Below, piece after piece: positions 17,384 to 25,483 of a DNA stretch of 64,000 nucleotides. The notes beneath the pieces are model-generated. The model was not told the DNA's origin. It saw only the letters and a list, made by a program, of their open reading frames with translations, and searched no databases. Position 1 is the stretch's first letter. Every line of letters begins with the position of its first letter. The DNA lies in the NCBI RefSeq assembly GCF_000442315.1, contig NZ_KE557321.1, positions 132,124-196,123 of the forward strand, given 5' to 3'. The stretch is from Rubellimicrobium thermophilum DSM 16684 (GTDB taxonomy: Bacteria > Pseudomonadota > Alphaproteobacteria > Rhodobacterales > Rhodobacteraceae). The translations under genes were made by a program, and so were the position numbers.

Positions 17384-17884
17384 ATGGTGAAGGTCGGCGA
17401 CAGATTGCCGGAGGGGCGCGTCCTGCAGACGGGCGAGGGGGGTGCGCAATGGGTGTCCACGCGCGATCTGTTCGCCGGGCGCCGCGTCGTGCTGTTCGGT
17501 CTGCCGGGCGCCTATACCGGCGTCTGCACCACGGCGCATGTGCCCTCCTTCGTCCGCACCAAGCCCCGCTTCGAGGCCGCCGGCGTGGACGCCATCCTGT
17601 GCCTGGCGGCGAACGACCCCTATGTGCTCGAGGCCTGGGCGCGGGATACCGGCGCCACCGCGGCCGGGATCGGCATGCTGTCCGACCCCGCCGGGGACTG
17701 GATCGAGGCGCTGGGCGTCCTCTTCGATCTGCCTGAGCGCGGCTTCCTGCGGCGTTCGCGCCGCTTTGCCGCCTTGATCGAGGACGGCGTGGTGCGCATC
17801 TGGCACGAGGAGGAGAGCCCCGGCACCTGCGAGGCCACGGCCGGAGAGGCGATGCTGGCCGCCCTGGAGGCGCAGATGGCCTGA
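17384..17884 (+). CDS. peroxiredoxin (Prx5 subfamily)
   Basis: 166 aa. PGAYTGVC (41-48) is the canonical PxxxTxxC active site with peroxidatic Cys48; the following TTAHVPSFVRT fits the Prx5/AhpC-TSA redoxin branch, reducing hydroperoxides with thioredoxin or glutathione. A second Cys at about 66 (AILCLAAND) and another at about 148 (GTCEAT) could resolve. It is divergent from the reductase gene, with about 98 bases between starts. Confidence 0.85.
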   Translation: MVKVGDRLPEGRVLQTGEGGAQWVSTRDLFAGRRVVLFGLPGAYTGVCTTAHVPSFVRTKPRFEAAGVDAILCLAANDPYVLEAWARDTGATAAGIGMLSDPAGDWIEALGVLFDLPERGFLRRSRRFAALIEDGVVRIWHEEESPGTCEATAGEAMLAALEAQMA

Positions 17885-17891
17885 GGGCGTC

Positions 17892-18263
17892 TCAGCCGCG
17901 CCCCCGGGCGTGTTCGAGCTTGCACAGGCATTCGATCTGCTGCGTCTGATCGCGCTGGATCTCGGCCCCGCCGGCCAGCGCGTCGATCTTTGGCGCCATC
18001 TCGATGTCCAGACGCGAGAGGCCGTCGCAGGCATGGGTGGTCAGGCGCAGATCCACCACATTGTAGACATTGCGCCAGTCAGGATGGTGCCCCATCTTCT
18101 CGGCCAGCAGGGCGACGCGGCTCATGAAGCCCCAGGCTTCGGAGAAGCTGCGGAACTTCCAGATCTTGCGGATCGAATCGGTTTCGGGGTCGGCGCCCCA
18201 TCCTGCCTCGCCCAGAGGGGGCAGGAGCGCGTCGCGTTCGGCCTGGGTCAGCTTTTCAACCAT
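17892..18263 (-). CDS. 4a-hydroxytetrahydrobiopterin dehydratase (pterin-4a-carbinolamine dehydratase)
   Basis: 123 aa. LPPLGEAGWG, IWKFRSFSEAWGFMSRVALLAE, MGHHPDWRNVYNVVDLRL and TTHACDGLSRLD match the family, including the His-His-Pro-Asp-Trp active-site motif. It recycles pterin cofactors of aromatic amino acid hydroxylases, or acts with molybdopterin enzymes. About 25 residues at the C-terminus (from PKIDALAGG, ending in a Cys-Lys-rich segment) exceed the usual length. Convergent with the peroxiredoxin, seven bases apart. Confidence 0.87.
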   Translation of the reverse strand: MVEKLTQAERDALLPPLGEAGWGADPETDSIRKIWKFRSFSEAWGFMSRVALLAEKMGHHPDWRNVYNVVDLRLTTHACDGLSRLDIEMAPKIDALAGGAEIQRDQTQQIECLCKLEHARGRG

Positions 18264-18395
18264 GGGATGCGTCCTCTCTGCGCCGGCATCTCGCCTGTCC
18301 CCCGGGCGGGGGCGGCGGCGATCCCGGATCCGGTTCCAATAGGCCATGAACCGGGGGGCGGATGGAAGCCTGTCGGCCGCGGGCGGTGGATCCTG

Positions 18396-19577
18396 TCAGT
18401 CCTGATCGGGCGCCGCGCCGGGGCGGGGGCCGCGGCGGAAGGGGCCGAACGCGGTCAGGATGGCGGTCTCTTCCGCCACGGCCTGGCGTTCGCGGATCAG
18501 GAAATCGGCGACGGCCGCGCGGAAACGGGGATCGGCGATCCAGTGGAGGGAATGGGTCTCCACCGGGCGGTAACCACGGGCGAGCTTGTGCTCTCCCTGG
18601 GCGCCTGCCTCGACGCGGGGCAGGCCGTGGGCCAGTGCCCAGTCGATGGCCTGATGATAGCAGAGCTCGAAATGCAGGAAGGGGATGTCCGCGGTGCAGC
18701 CCCAGTAGCGGCCGTAGAGCGCCTCGCGCCCGATCCAGTTGAGCGCACCGGCCACGGGGCGGCCGTCCTTCATCGCCAGGAACAGCAGCACGTCATCGAC
18801 CAGCCTTTCGGCGGCCAGATCGAAGAAGCGGCGCGTGAGATAGGGCCGGCCCCATTTGCGGCGGCCCGTGTCCTGGTAGAAGCGCCACATCGCGTCCCAA
18901 TGCGCCGCTTCGAGCGCGGGGCCCGTGAGGGCGAGGATCGCATCCACCCCGGCCTGCGCCGCGGCTCGTTCGCGCCGGATGGCCTTGCGCTTGCGCGAGG
19001 AGAGGGAATCGAGGAAGCCCGCGAAGTCGCCGAAGCCTTCGTCGAACCAGTGGAACTGGTGCGAGGCTCGGGAGAGCAGGCCCAGCGTCGTGCCTGTCTG
19101 CGCTTCGGCGGCGGTGCAGAAGGTGGCATGGAGCGAGGAGACACCGAGCTGACCGGCGGCCCGGAGGGCGGCGGAGATGAGCGCCTCCGGCGCCGTGCCG
19201 GGCGCGGCAAGAAAGCGCCGCCCTGTCACGGGGGTGAAGGGCACGGCGGCCTGAAGCTTCGGGTAGTAGCGTCCCCCGGCGCGTTCGAAGGCCTCGGCCC
19301 AGGCCCAGTCGAAGATGTATTCGCCCTGGCTGTGTGCCTTGGCATAGAGCGGCACGACGCCGATGAGGCGGCCGTCCTGCCGCAGGGCGAGATGGCAGGG
19401 CATCCATCCGGTGCCAGGGCCGACGCTGCCCGAATCCTCGAGCGCCAGCAGAAAGCGGTGCGTGGTGAAGGGATCGAGCGGGCGGCCCCCGTCCGCTGTC
19501 TCGGGCGCGGCGCAGGCGTCCCATTCCGCTGCCGGGATCTCCGTGATCGAGGAATGCAGCCTGGCGGAAAGGCTCAC
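18396..19577 (-). CDS. FemAB-like / GNAT-fold protein of the DUF482 (COG3146) family
   Basis: 393 aa. The fold is that of peptidoglycan bridge-forming aminoacyl transferases: an N-terminal half with HRFLLALEDSGSVGPGTGW, LIGVVPLYAKAHSQGEYIFDW, and a C-terminal half with LNWIGREALYGRYWGC and FELCYHQAIDWALAHGL. Function in proteobacteria is unproven. It overlaps the GDPD gene by four bases, so it is co-transcribed with it as the last gene of the RidA-GDPD-FemAB cluster. Confidence 0.8.
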   Translation of the reverse strand: MSLSARLHSSITEIPAAEWDACAAPETADGGRPLDPFTTHRFLLALEDSGSVGPGTGWMPCHLALRQDGRLIGVVPLYAKAHSQGEYIFDWAWAEAFERAGGRYYPKLQAAVPFTPVTGRRFLAAPGTAPEALISAALRAAGQLGVSSLHATFCTAAEAQTGTTLGLLSRASHQFHWFDEGFGDFAGFLDSLSSRKRKAIRRERAAAQAGVDAILALTGPALEAAHWDAMWRFYQDTGRRKWGRPYLTRRFFDLAAERLVDDVLLFLAMKDGRPVAGALNWIGREALYGRYWGCTADIPFLHFELCYHQAIDWALAHGLPRVEAGAQGEHKLARGYRPVETHSLHWIADPRFRAAVADFLIRERQAVAEETAILTAFGPFRRGPRPGAAPDQD

Positions 19578-20338
19578 GCCCGGTAGCCCTCGAAGGTGAC
19601 ATTATCGGCGATCAGGCGGGCGAGACGCTCCTGCAGGGGCGAGCGGATCGTCCAGGTCAGGATGGCGGTCCCCTGTCGGCGCAGCTCGCGCAGGCGGGGA
19701 CGGAGCAGGTCGCGCGCCTCGTGGCTGACGAAGCTGCTGCCCGTGCGGTCATGGTCCGGGATGTCGCGGAGGCGGTCGCAGATCGCCGGATCGAGCGGGG
19801 CCCAGTCTCGCGGATCATAGCGCGAGGTCGTCAGCCCCCGCGGGACATGGGGCAGGAGTTCCGCCATCCGGGCCACGGCATGGGGGTTGAAGGACATCAC
19901 GGCGACGGGACCGTCATAGCCGTGCAGCGCCCGGGCGACGGCGTCCTCGAGCAGACCATCGGTCTCGTCCATGCGACCGGTCTGATCCTTGATCTCGATG
20001 AGCAGCGGAACGCGGCCGGCCACGGCGGCCAGCACGGCGGACAGGCTGGGAATGCCCTCGCCCGTTCCGCCCCGGAGCGGCAGCGCGGCAAGATCCGCGG
20101 CGGTCCGGGCGGCCACGCTGCCCTGCGCCTCGGTCAGGCGGGAGAGATCCTCGTCATGGAAGACGACGGCCGCGCCATCGGCGCTGGGCTGGACATCGAT
20201 CTCGATGCCATAGCCGGCCTCGACCGCCGCGCGCACCGCGGAGAGCGAGTTCTCGGGCCGCCCTGGCCCCCACAGCGCGCGATGCGCGATGGGCCGGGCG
20301 AGAAAGGCGGGAGGCAGGGGGACGACGGGCGCACGCAT
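19574..20338 (-). CDS. glycerophosphodiester phosphodiesterase
   Basis: 254 aa TIM-barrel hydrolase releasing glycerol-3-phosphate from glycerophosphodiesters. IAHRALWGPGRPENSLSAV carries the catalytic His and the PEN motif; EIDVQPSADGAAVVFHDE gives the metal ligands and second His; LLIEIKDQ the next acidic residue. No signal peptide, so it is cytosolic. RidA lies seven bases upstream, and the FemAB-like gene overlaps downstream. Confidence 0.87.
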   Translation of the reverse strand: MRAPVVPLPPAFLARPIAHRALWGPGRPENSLSAVRAAVEAGYGIEIDVQPSADGAAVVFHDEDLSRLTEAQGSVAARTAADLAALPLRGGTGEGIPSLSAVLAAVAGRVPLLIEIKDQTGRMDETDGLLEDAVARALHGYDGPVAVMSFNPHAVARMAELLPHVPRGLTTSRYDPRDWAPLDPAICDRLRDIPDHDRTGSSFVSHEARDLLRPRLRELRRQGTAILTWTIRSPLQERLARLIADNVTFEGYRA

Positions 20339-20345
20339 CGCGGCC

Positions 20346-20807
20346 TCAGCGCAGCAGGAAGACGCCCTCTACCTCGACCGCAGCGCCGAGGGGCAGGGCG
20401 GCGACACCGACGGCCGAGCGGGCATGGCGCCCGGCATCGCCGAGCAGGGCGACCATCAGTTCGGAGGCGCCGTTGACGACCGCGGGATGATCGACGAAGT
20501 CGGGGGTGGAGGCGACAAAGCCCGTGAGCTTCACCACGCGCAGCAGCCGTCCCCAGTCGCCCTCGCAGGCGGCGCGAACCTGGGCCAGAAGCTGCAGCGC
20601 GCAGGAGCGGGCCGCCTCGGCCCCTGCGGGGGCATCCATGTCCTTCCCGAGCAGGCCCCTGAGGACCCCGCCCCCGGCGTCCCGCGCGATCTGGCCCGAG
20701 ACATGCAGCAGATCCCCGGCCCGCACGAAAGGCACATAGGCCGCAAGCGGCGCGGCCGGTTCGGGCAGCGACAGGCCCATCTCCCTCAGGCGGTCCTCGA
20801 TCGTCAT
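20346..20807 (-). CDS. RidA family protein (YjgF/YER057c/UK114)
   Basis: 153 aa, chorismate-mutase-like fold. LLHVSGQIARDAGG, LLGKDMDAPAGAEAARSCALQLLAQVRAA, VKLTGFVASTPDF and VGVAALPLGAAVEVEG are typical of the longer RidA subfamily. Canonical RidA hydrolyses reactive enamine/imine intermediates; this subfamily is less defined. Probable first gene of a three-gene operon with GDPD and the FemAB-like gene. Confidence 0.85.
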   Translation of the reverse strand: MTIEDRLREMGLSLPEPAAPLAAYVPFVRAGDLLHVSGQIARDAGGGVLRGLLGKDMDAPAGAEAARSCALQLLAQVRAACEGDWGRLLRVVKLTGFVASTPDFVDHPAVVNGASELMVALLGDAGRHARSAVGVAALPLGAAVEVEGVFLLR

Positions 20808-20873
20808 GGCGCATTCCCCCCTCTTGTTGCGGGGCGGACGGTAGTGCGGCGCGGGCGAGGCGTCCAGACGCCC

Positions 20874-22214
20874 TCAGGCCTCGCGGAAGGCGCGGGAGAA
20901 GTAGTCGCTGAGGGGCTTGAGCAGGAAGGACAGGGGCGTGCGCTCGCCGGTGCTGATGAAGGCCTCGACCGGCATGCCGGGGATCAGGGCCATGCCGGGG
21001 GGCAGCCGGGCGGTCTCGCCCTCTGCGATCGCGATCTCGGCCCGGTAATAGCTGATGCGCGCGGCCTCGTCGGTGAAGGCATCGGCCGACAGGCGCAGCA
21101 CGCGGCCCTCCAGCTCTGGCGTCTGGCGCTGATTGAAGGCGGGAAAGCGCAGCCGCACCGTCTGGCCGACGGCGACCTCGTCCACATGGATCGGTTCGAC
21201 CTGGGCGGCGATGATCAGGGGGCGGTCCTGGGGGACGAGGTAGAGGATCGGCTCGGCCGGGCGGATGACCGAACGGGGGGCGAACACGGCCATGCCGTAG
21301 ACGACGCCGGAGACCGGGGCGCGGATCTCGAGCCGGTCGAGCCGCAGGAGCAGGCCGCGCCGCCGTTCCGCCAGTTCGATGGCATCGAATTGCAGGTCCC
21401 TCAGGCGCGAGGACGCCTCCTCGCGGCGGGCGGACTGAAGGCGAAGACGTTCGATCTCGATTTCGGTGATGCGGCCGCGGGCCTGGGCGGCGGCGGCGAC
21501 CAGTTCGCCCAGACGGCCTTCGAGGCTGGCCTGTTCGCGCTCGAGCTCGAGCACGCGGCCTGCCTGGGTCAGCCCCTGCTCGAGAAGACGCTGCTGATTC
21601 TCCAGCTCCCGCGCGATGAGCGAGAGCTGGGTGCGGATCGCGGCCTGCTGGGCCTCGATGCCGCGGATCTGGTCGGCGGTCTGCTCTGCCCGGCGGGCGA
21701 GCTGTTCATCCTGACGACGCGCGGTCTCCTGCCGCTGGCGGAACAGACGTTCGGATCCGGCCATCAGCTCGGCCGCGACGGGATTGTCCGATCCGGTCAG
21801 CATCGGATCGAAGCTGAGGCTGTCGAGGCCGGCCTCTTCGGCCTCGAAGCGGGCCGCGCGGGCAAGCACCTCGAGGAGCTGGCCCTCGACCGCGGCCAGT
21901 TCGGTCTCGAGCGCCTCGGCATCGAGGCGGATCAGCAGATCGCCGGCCTCGACGCGGTCGCCTTCCTTGACGAGGATCTCGGCCACGATGCCGCCATCGG
22001 GATGCTGGACGACCTGCCGGTTCTGCGCGACCTCGATGCGGCCCGGGGCGACGACGGCGCCCATCAGCTCGGTCTCCACGGCCCAGACCCCGAAGCCGCC
22101 GACCAGGATCCCCAGACAGGCGAAGCCGAGCAGCAGCGGCCCCCGCGCCGACCAGCGGGAGGCGGCCGAGGCGCCGCCGGCGGAAGAGGGCGGGGGGGGG
22201 AGGGAGCGGCTCAT
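20874..22214 (-). CDS. type I secretion membrane-fusion protein (HlyD family)
   Basis: 446 aa. Short cytoplasmic N-terminus, one membrane helix (about 27-48, [20 protein letters not shown]), then a biotinyl-lipoyl-like half ([37 protein letters not shown]), a long coiled coil (about 100-290, many Gln/Glu/Arg heptads) and the returning beta domain with [12 protein letters not shown]. It bridges the ABC transporter and a TolC-like outer-membrane channel. Overlaps the ATPase gene by four bases. Similar to PrtE/AprE adaptors. Confidence 0.9.
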   Translation of the reverse strand: MSRSLPPPPSSAGGASAASRWSARGPLLLGFACLGILVGGFGVWAVETELMGAVVAPGRIEVAQNRQVVQHPDGGIVAEILVKEGDRVEAGDLLIRLDAEALETELAAVEGQLLEVLARAARFEAEEAGLDSLSFDPMLTGSDNPVAAELMAGSERLFRQRQETARRQDEQLARRAEQTADQIRGIEAQQAAIRTQLSLIARELENQQRLLEQGLTQAGRVLELEREQASLEGRLGELVAAAAQARGRITEIEIERLRLQSARREEASSRLRDLQFDAIELAERRRGLLLRLDRLEIRAPVSGVVYGMAVFAPRSVIRPAEPILYLVPQDRPLIIAAQVEPIHVDEVAVGQTVRLRFPAFNQRQTPELEGRVLRLSADAFTDEAARISYYRAEIAIAEGETARLPPGMALIPGMPVEAFISTGERTPLSFLLKPLSDYFSRAFREA

Positions 22215-23968
22215 GCGACGCCACCGGCCGGACCGGCCTGGATGATCTGGCGATGGTTCTGGACGATCTCGCGCAGCACATCCTCCTTGGGGCCGAAGGC
22301 GCGGCGGGTGCCGTTCTCGAGCATCAGCAGCAGGTCGCATTCCGCGATGGCCGCCGGGCGGTGGGCCATGATGAGGACGGCGGCCCCCCGTTCCTTCAGC
22401 CCCCGGATCGCCGCGTTGACGGCCATCGAACCGTCATTGTCGAGATTGGAGTTCGGCTCGTCGAGCACCACCAGGACAGGATCGCCATAGAGGGCGCGGG
22501 CCAGACCGATGCGCTGGATCTGTCCGCCCGAAAGGCGACCCCCGCTGCTGTCCACGCGGGTGTCATAGCCTTCCGGCAGGCGCAGGATCATCTCATGGGC
22601 GGCCGCCGCCTGGGCCGCGCGGACCACCGCCGCGTCGTCCGGCACGGGGGAGAGGCGGGCGATGTTTTCCTTGATGGTGCCCTCGAACAGGGTCACGCGC
22701 TGGGGCAGATAGCCGATATGGCGGCCGAGGGTGTCGGGATCGTACTGGTCGAGCGCGGCCCCGTCGAGGCGGATCTTGCCCGCAGCCGGCCGCCAGGCCC
22801 CGGTGATGGCCCGCGCCAGCGTGGACTTTCCCGCCCCCGAGACGCCGATGACGCCGACCGCCTGACCCGGCTCTACCCGGAAGCTGACCATGCGCAGCGT
22901 CGCCTGGCTTTCGCCGGGGGGGACGACCGTGACCTGCTCGACCTCCAGCCGGCCGCGCGGACGGGGCAGATGGGTGCGCAGCGGCTCTTCCGGCACCTCG
23001 CCGAGCAGCGTGGCGAGATTGGCCCAGGCCTCGCGTCCGCGGGCAAGGACGGCCCACTGCCCGACGATCGTCTCGATCGGGGCCAGGGCCCGGCCGAGCA
23101 GGATCGACCCCGCGATCATCGCCCCTGCGGTCATCTCGCCCCGCAGGACGATATAGGCGCCCAGACCCAGCATCGCCGACTGCAGGAACAGCCGCACGGC
23201 CTTGATGATGGCCGAATAGGCACCACCGGCGTCCTGTGCCGCGATCGCCGTTTCCAGGGCACGCTCGCGTTCCCGGTTCCAGCGGGCAAAGGCGGCCTCG
23301 CGCATGCCGAGGGCCTGGATCGTCTCGCCTTCGGTGCGGATCCGGCTGGCGGTCTGATCGGCGGCAAAGGCCGAGCGCGCGGCCATCTCGAGCGGGCGGC
23401 GGGTGGCCGCCTGGTTCAGCAGGGCCAGCGCCAGCAGCAGCGCCGCCCCCCCGAGAGCGAGATGCCCCATCCAGGGATGGAACAGGAAGATGCCCGCGAA
23501 GAACAGCGGCGCGAAGGGCAGGTCGAAGAGCGCCATCAGTGCTGGCGAGGTGATCGCGCGCTGCACCGCCTCCAGATCGCGCAGGGCGGTCGGCGCCTCG
23601 CGCTGGGCGCGGGCAAGGCCGGGGGCGCGCAGGCTTGCGGAGAAGACGCGCCGGTCCAGCCGGGCCTGGAAGGCCGCCCCGACCCGCTGCATGATCCGCC
23701 CGCGGACGAGATCGAGCAGACCCATGCAGGCATAGAGAAAGATCACCAGCCCCGACAGCGCGACCAGCGTCGCCACCGACCGTGAGCCCAGCACGCGGTC
23801 ATAGACATTGAGCATGTAGAGGGGGCCGGTCAGCATCAGCAGGTTGACAGCCAGACTGAACAGGCCCACCGCCCAGTAGAGACCCCGGCTTTCGTCCCGG
23901 GCGGCCCGGAGTTCCGCCAGGCCGCGGGCCTGCGGGCTGCCTCCGGCTGTCCCTTCCGTCCGCGCCAT
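22211..23968 (-). CDS. type I secretion system permease/ATPase (PrtD family)
   Basis: 585 aa with an N-terminal membrane domain (helices near 30-50, 68-88, 143-190, 260-300) and a C-terminal ABC domain: Walker [11 protein letters not shown]-loop [12 protein letters not shown], signature [15 protein letters not shown] and Walker B VLVVLDEP. It lacks a C39 peptidase domain, as in PrtD-type exporters of RTX proteases and lipases. No RTX substrate gene and no TolC homologue is adjacent, so the cargo is encoded elsewhere. ATG 23968 is the likely start. Confidence 0.9.
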   Translation of the reverse strand: MARTEGTAGGSPQARGLAELRAARDESRGLYWAVGLFSLAVNLLMLTGPLYMLNVYDRVLGSRSVATLVALSGLVIFLYACMGLLDLVRGRIMQRVGAAFQARLDRRVFSASLRAPGLARAQREAPTALRDLEAVQRAITSPALMALFDLPFAPLFFAGIFLFHPWMGHLALGGAALLLALALLNQAATRRPLEMAARSAFAADQTASRIRTEGETIQALGMREAAFARWNRERERALETAIAAQDAGGAYSAIIKAVRLFLQSAMLGLGAYIVLRGEMTAGAMIAGSILLGRALAPIETIVGQWAVLARGREAWANLATLLGEVPEEPLRTHLPRPRGRLEVEQVTVVPPGESQATLRMVSFRVEPGQAVGVIGVSGAGKSTLARAITGAWRPAAGKIRLDGAALDQYDPDTLGRHIGYLPQRVTLFEGTIKENIARLSPVPDDAAVVRAAQAAAAHEMILRLPEGYDTRVDSSGGRLSGGQIQRIGLARALYGDPVLVVLDEPNSNLDNDGSMAVNAAIRGLKERGAAVLIMAHRPAAIAECDLLLMLENGTRRAFGPKEDVLREIVQNHRQIIQAGPAGGVA

Positions 23969-24079
23969 CGCGTTTGCGCCCTTTCGCCGCCCGGCCCCCC
24001 CGATCCGTTCCGGGGGTTTCTGCGCCCCGTCTCCCGCGGCTATACCAGAGACCGCCGCCGCCGTCAGCCGGGAGTCATC

Positions 24080-24820
24080 ATGCCCCACCTCCCTGTCTTC
24101 CTGCCAGTGCTGTTCCTGTCCGCCAGCCTCGCGGCCTGTTCGGTGGCACCCCCCGGAACGGAGATCCACGACCCCTACGAACCCTTCAACCGCCAGGTCC
24201 ATGCCTTCAACAAGCAGCTTGACGAAAGCGTCCTGCGCCCCCTGGCCCGCGAGACGGAACAGGCGCCCGAAGGGCTGCGCGAGGTCGTGCTCAACTTCTC
24301 GGGCCATGCGGGTTTGCCGGGGGCGGTGGTGAACGGGCTGCTGCAGGGCGATCTCGAGGGGGCGGCCACCAACACCGCGCGCTTTCTTGTCAATTCCACG
24401 CTGGGGCTGATGGGGCTGGCCGATCCTGCCGCCGAGCTGGGTCTGACCGAGGTCGAGACCGATTTCGGCGAGACTCTGGCCGTCTGGGGCGTGCCCGAAG
24501 GCGCCTATCTGGAGCTGCCGGGCCTTGGCCCCTCGACCGAGCGTGATGCCGTCGGGCGCCTCGTGGATTTCGTGCTCGACCCCTTCGACCGGCTCCGCGC
24601 GATCCCCGAACCGGTCCGTGCCCTGTCCCTGCCTGCGCAGATTGCCGAGGAAGTGATCGAGCGGCAGCAGATGGGCGGGCTCTATGACGATATCCTCTAC
24701 GGCAGCGCCGACAGCTATGCGCAGGCGCGGCTGATCTGGCTGCAGAACCGCCGCTTCGAGCTTGGCCAGACCGGAGCGGATGCCGATGTGTATTTCGATC
24801 CCTATGCGGAGGCCCCATGA
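24080..24820 (+). CDS. mlaA: phospholipid-binding lipoprotein MlaA (VacJ)
   Basis: 246 aa. The signal ends in a lipobox (LSASLAACS, Cys20). DPYEPFNRQVHAFNKQLD and the central segment ETDFGETLAVWGVPEGAYLELPGLGPST followed by RDAVGRLVDF are MlaA signatures. It removes mislocalised phospholipids from the outer leaflet of the outer membrane and passes them to MlaC. Overlaps mlaC by four bases. Confidence 0.92.
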   Translation: MPHLPVFLPVLFLSASLAACSVAPPGTEIHDPYEPFNRQVHAFNKQLDESVLRPLARETEQAPEGLREVVLNFSGHAGLPGAVVNGLLQGDLEGAATNTARFLVNSTLGLMGLADPAAELGLTEVETDFGETLAVWGVPEGAYLELPGLGPSTERDAVGRLVDFVLDPFDRLRAIPEPVRALSLPAQIAEEVIERQQMGGLYDDILYGSADSYAQARLIWLQNRRFELGQTGADADVYFDPYAEAP

Positions 24821-25424
24821 CCCTGCATTTCTCCCGCCGCCACCTTCTGGCCGGGGGGGCGGCCCTGGTCGCGCTCCTCGCCGCCGCCCCGCGCGCCGCG
24901 CTGGCCCAGGACCTTGCCGCGGCGCGGGCGCTGGTGGACGCGCTCGTGGCGGATGTGAACGCGGTCATCGCCTCGGGCCAGCCCGAGACCGAGATGATTC
25001 GCCGCTTTGCGCAGATCTTCCTCGCCTATGCCGATGTGCCCACGATCGCGCGCTATTCGCTGGGGGCCGATGCGCGCGCCCTCACGCCGGACCAGATGGC
25101 CCGCTACCAGCAGGCCTTTGCCTCCTATGTCGCGCGCAAATACGGATCGCGCTTCCGGGAATTCATCGGCGGGCGGATCGTGGTGGAGGAGGCGCGCGCC
25201 GTCCCGAATGGGATCGAGGTGCGCACCATCGCCCATCTGCGCAACCAGGCCCCCTTCCGGGTCGATTTCTGGGTTTCGGACCGCTCCGGCCAGCTCCGGT
25301 TCTTCAACATGATCGTCGAGGGGGGTCAACATGCTCCTCTCCGAACGCACCGAGATCCAGGCCAGTGCTCGATCAGCGGGGCCGGGATGTGGAGCGGCTG
25401 ATCGCCGACCTGTCCCGGATGTGA
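24817..25424 (+). pseudogene. mlaC: Mla phospholipid-shuttle protein MlaC, two apparent frameshifts
   Basis: Periplasmic lipid-binding protein (MlaC/Ttg2D) with a Tat-like signal SRRHLLAGGAALVALLAAAPRAALA. FLAYADVPTIARYSLG, YQQAFASYVARKYGSRF and VDFWVSDRSGQLRFFNMIVEG are family-like. The coding frame is lost at the G6 run 25320-25325; one G fewer gives VNMLLSERTEIQA. A second extra base near 25363-25366 must be removed to reach LDQRGRDVERLIADLSRM and the stop at 25424. As written, the frame ends at 25401 with a scrambled tail. Two indels 40 bases apart look like poor consensus, although true decay cannot be excluded. The MlaFED importer is not in this window. Confidence 0.85.
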
Positions 25425-25483
25425 CACCGGGGCCGCGACGGGCCGGACGGGGGGCAGGACAGGAGCAGGGACCGTGACAGTCC

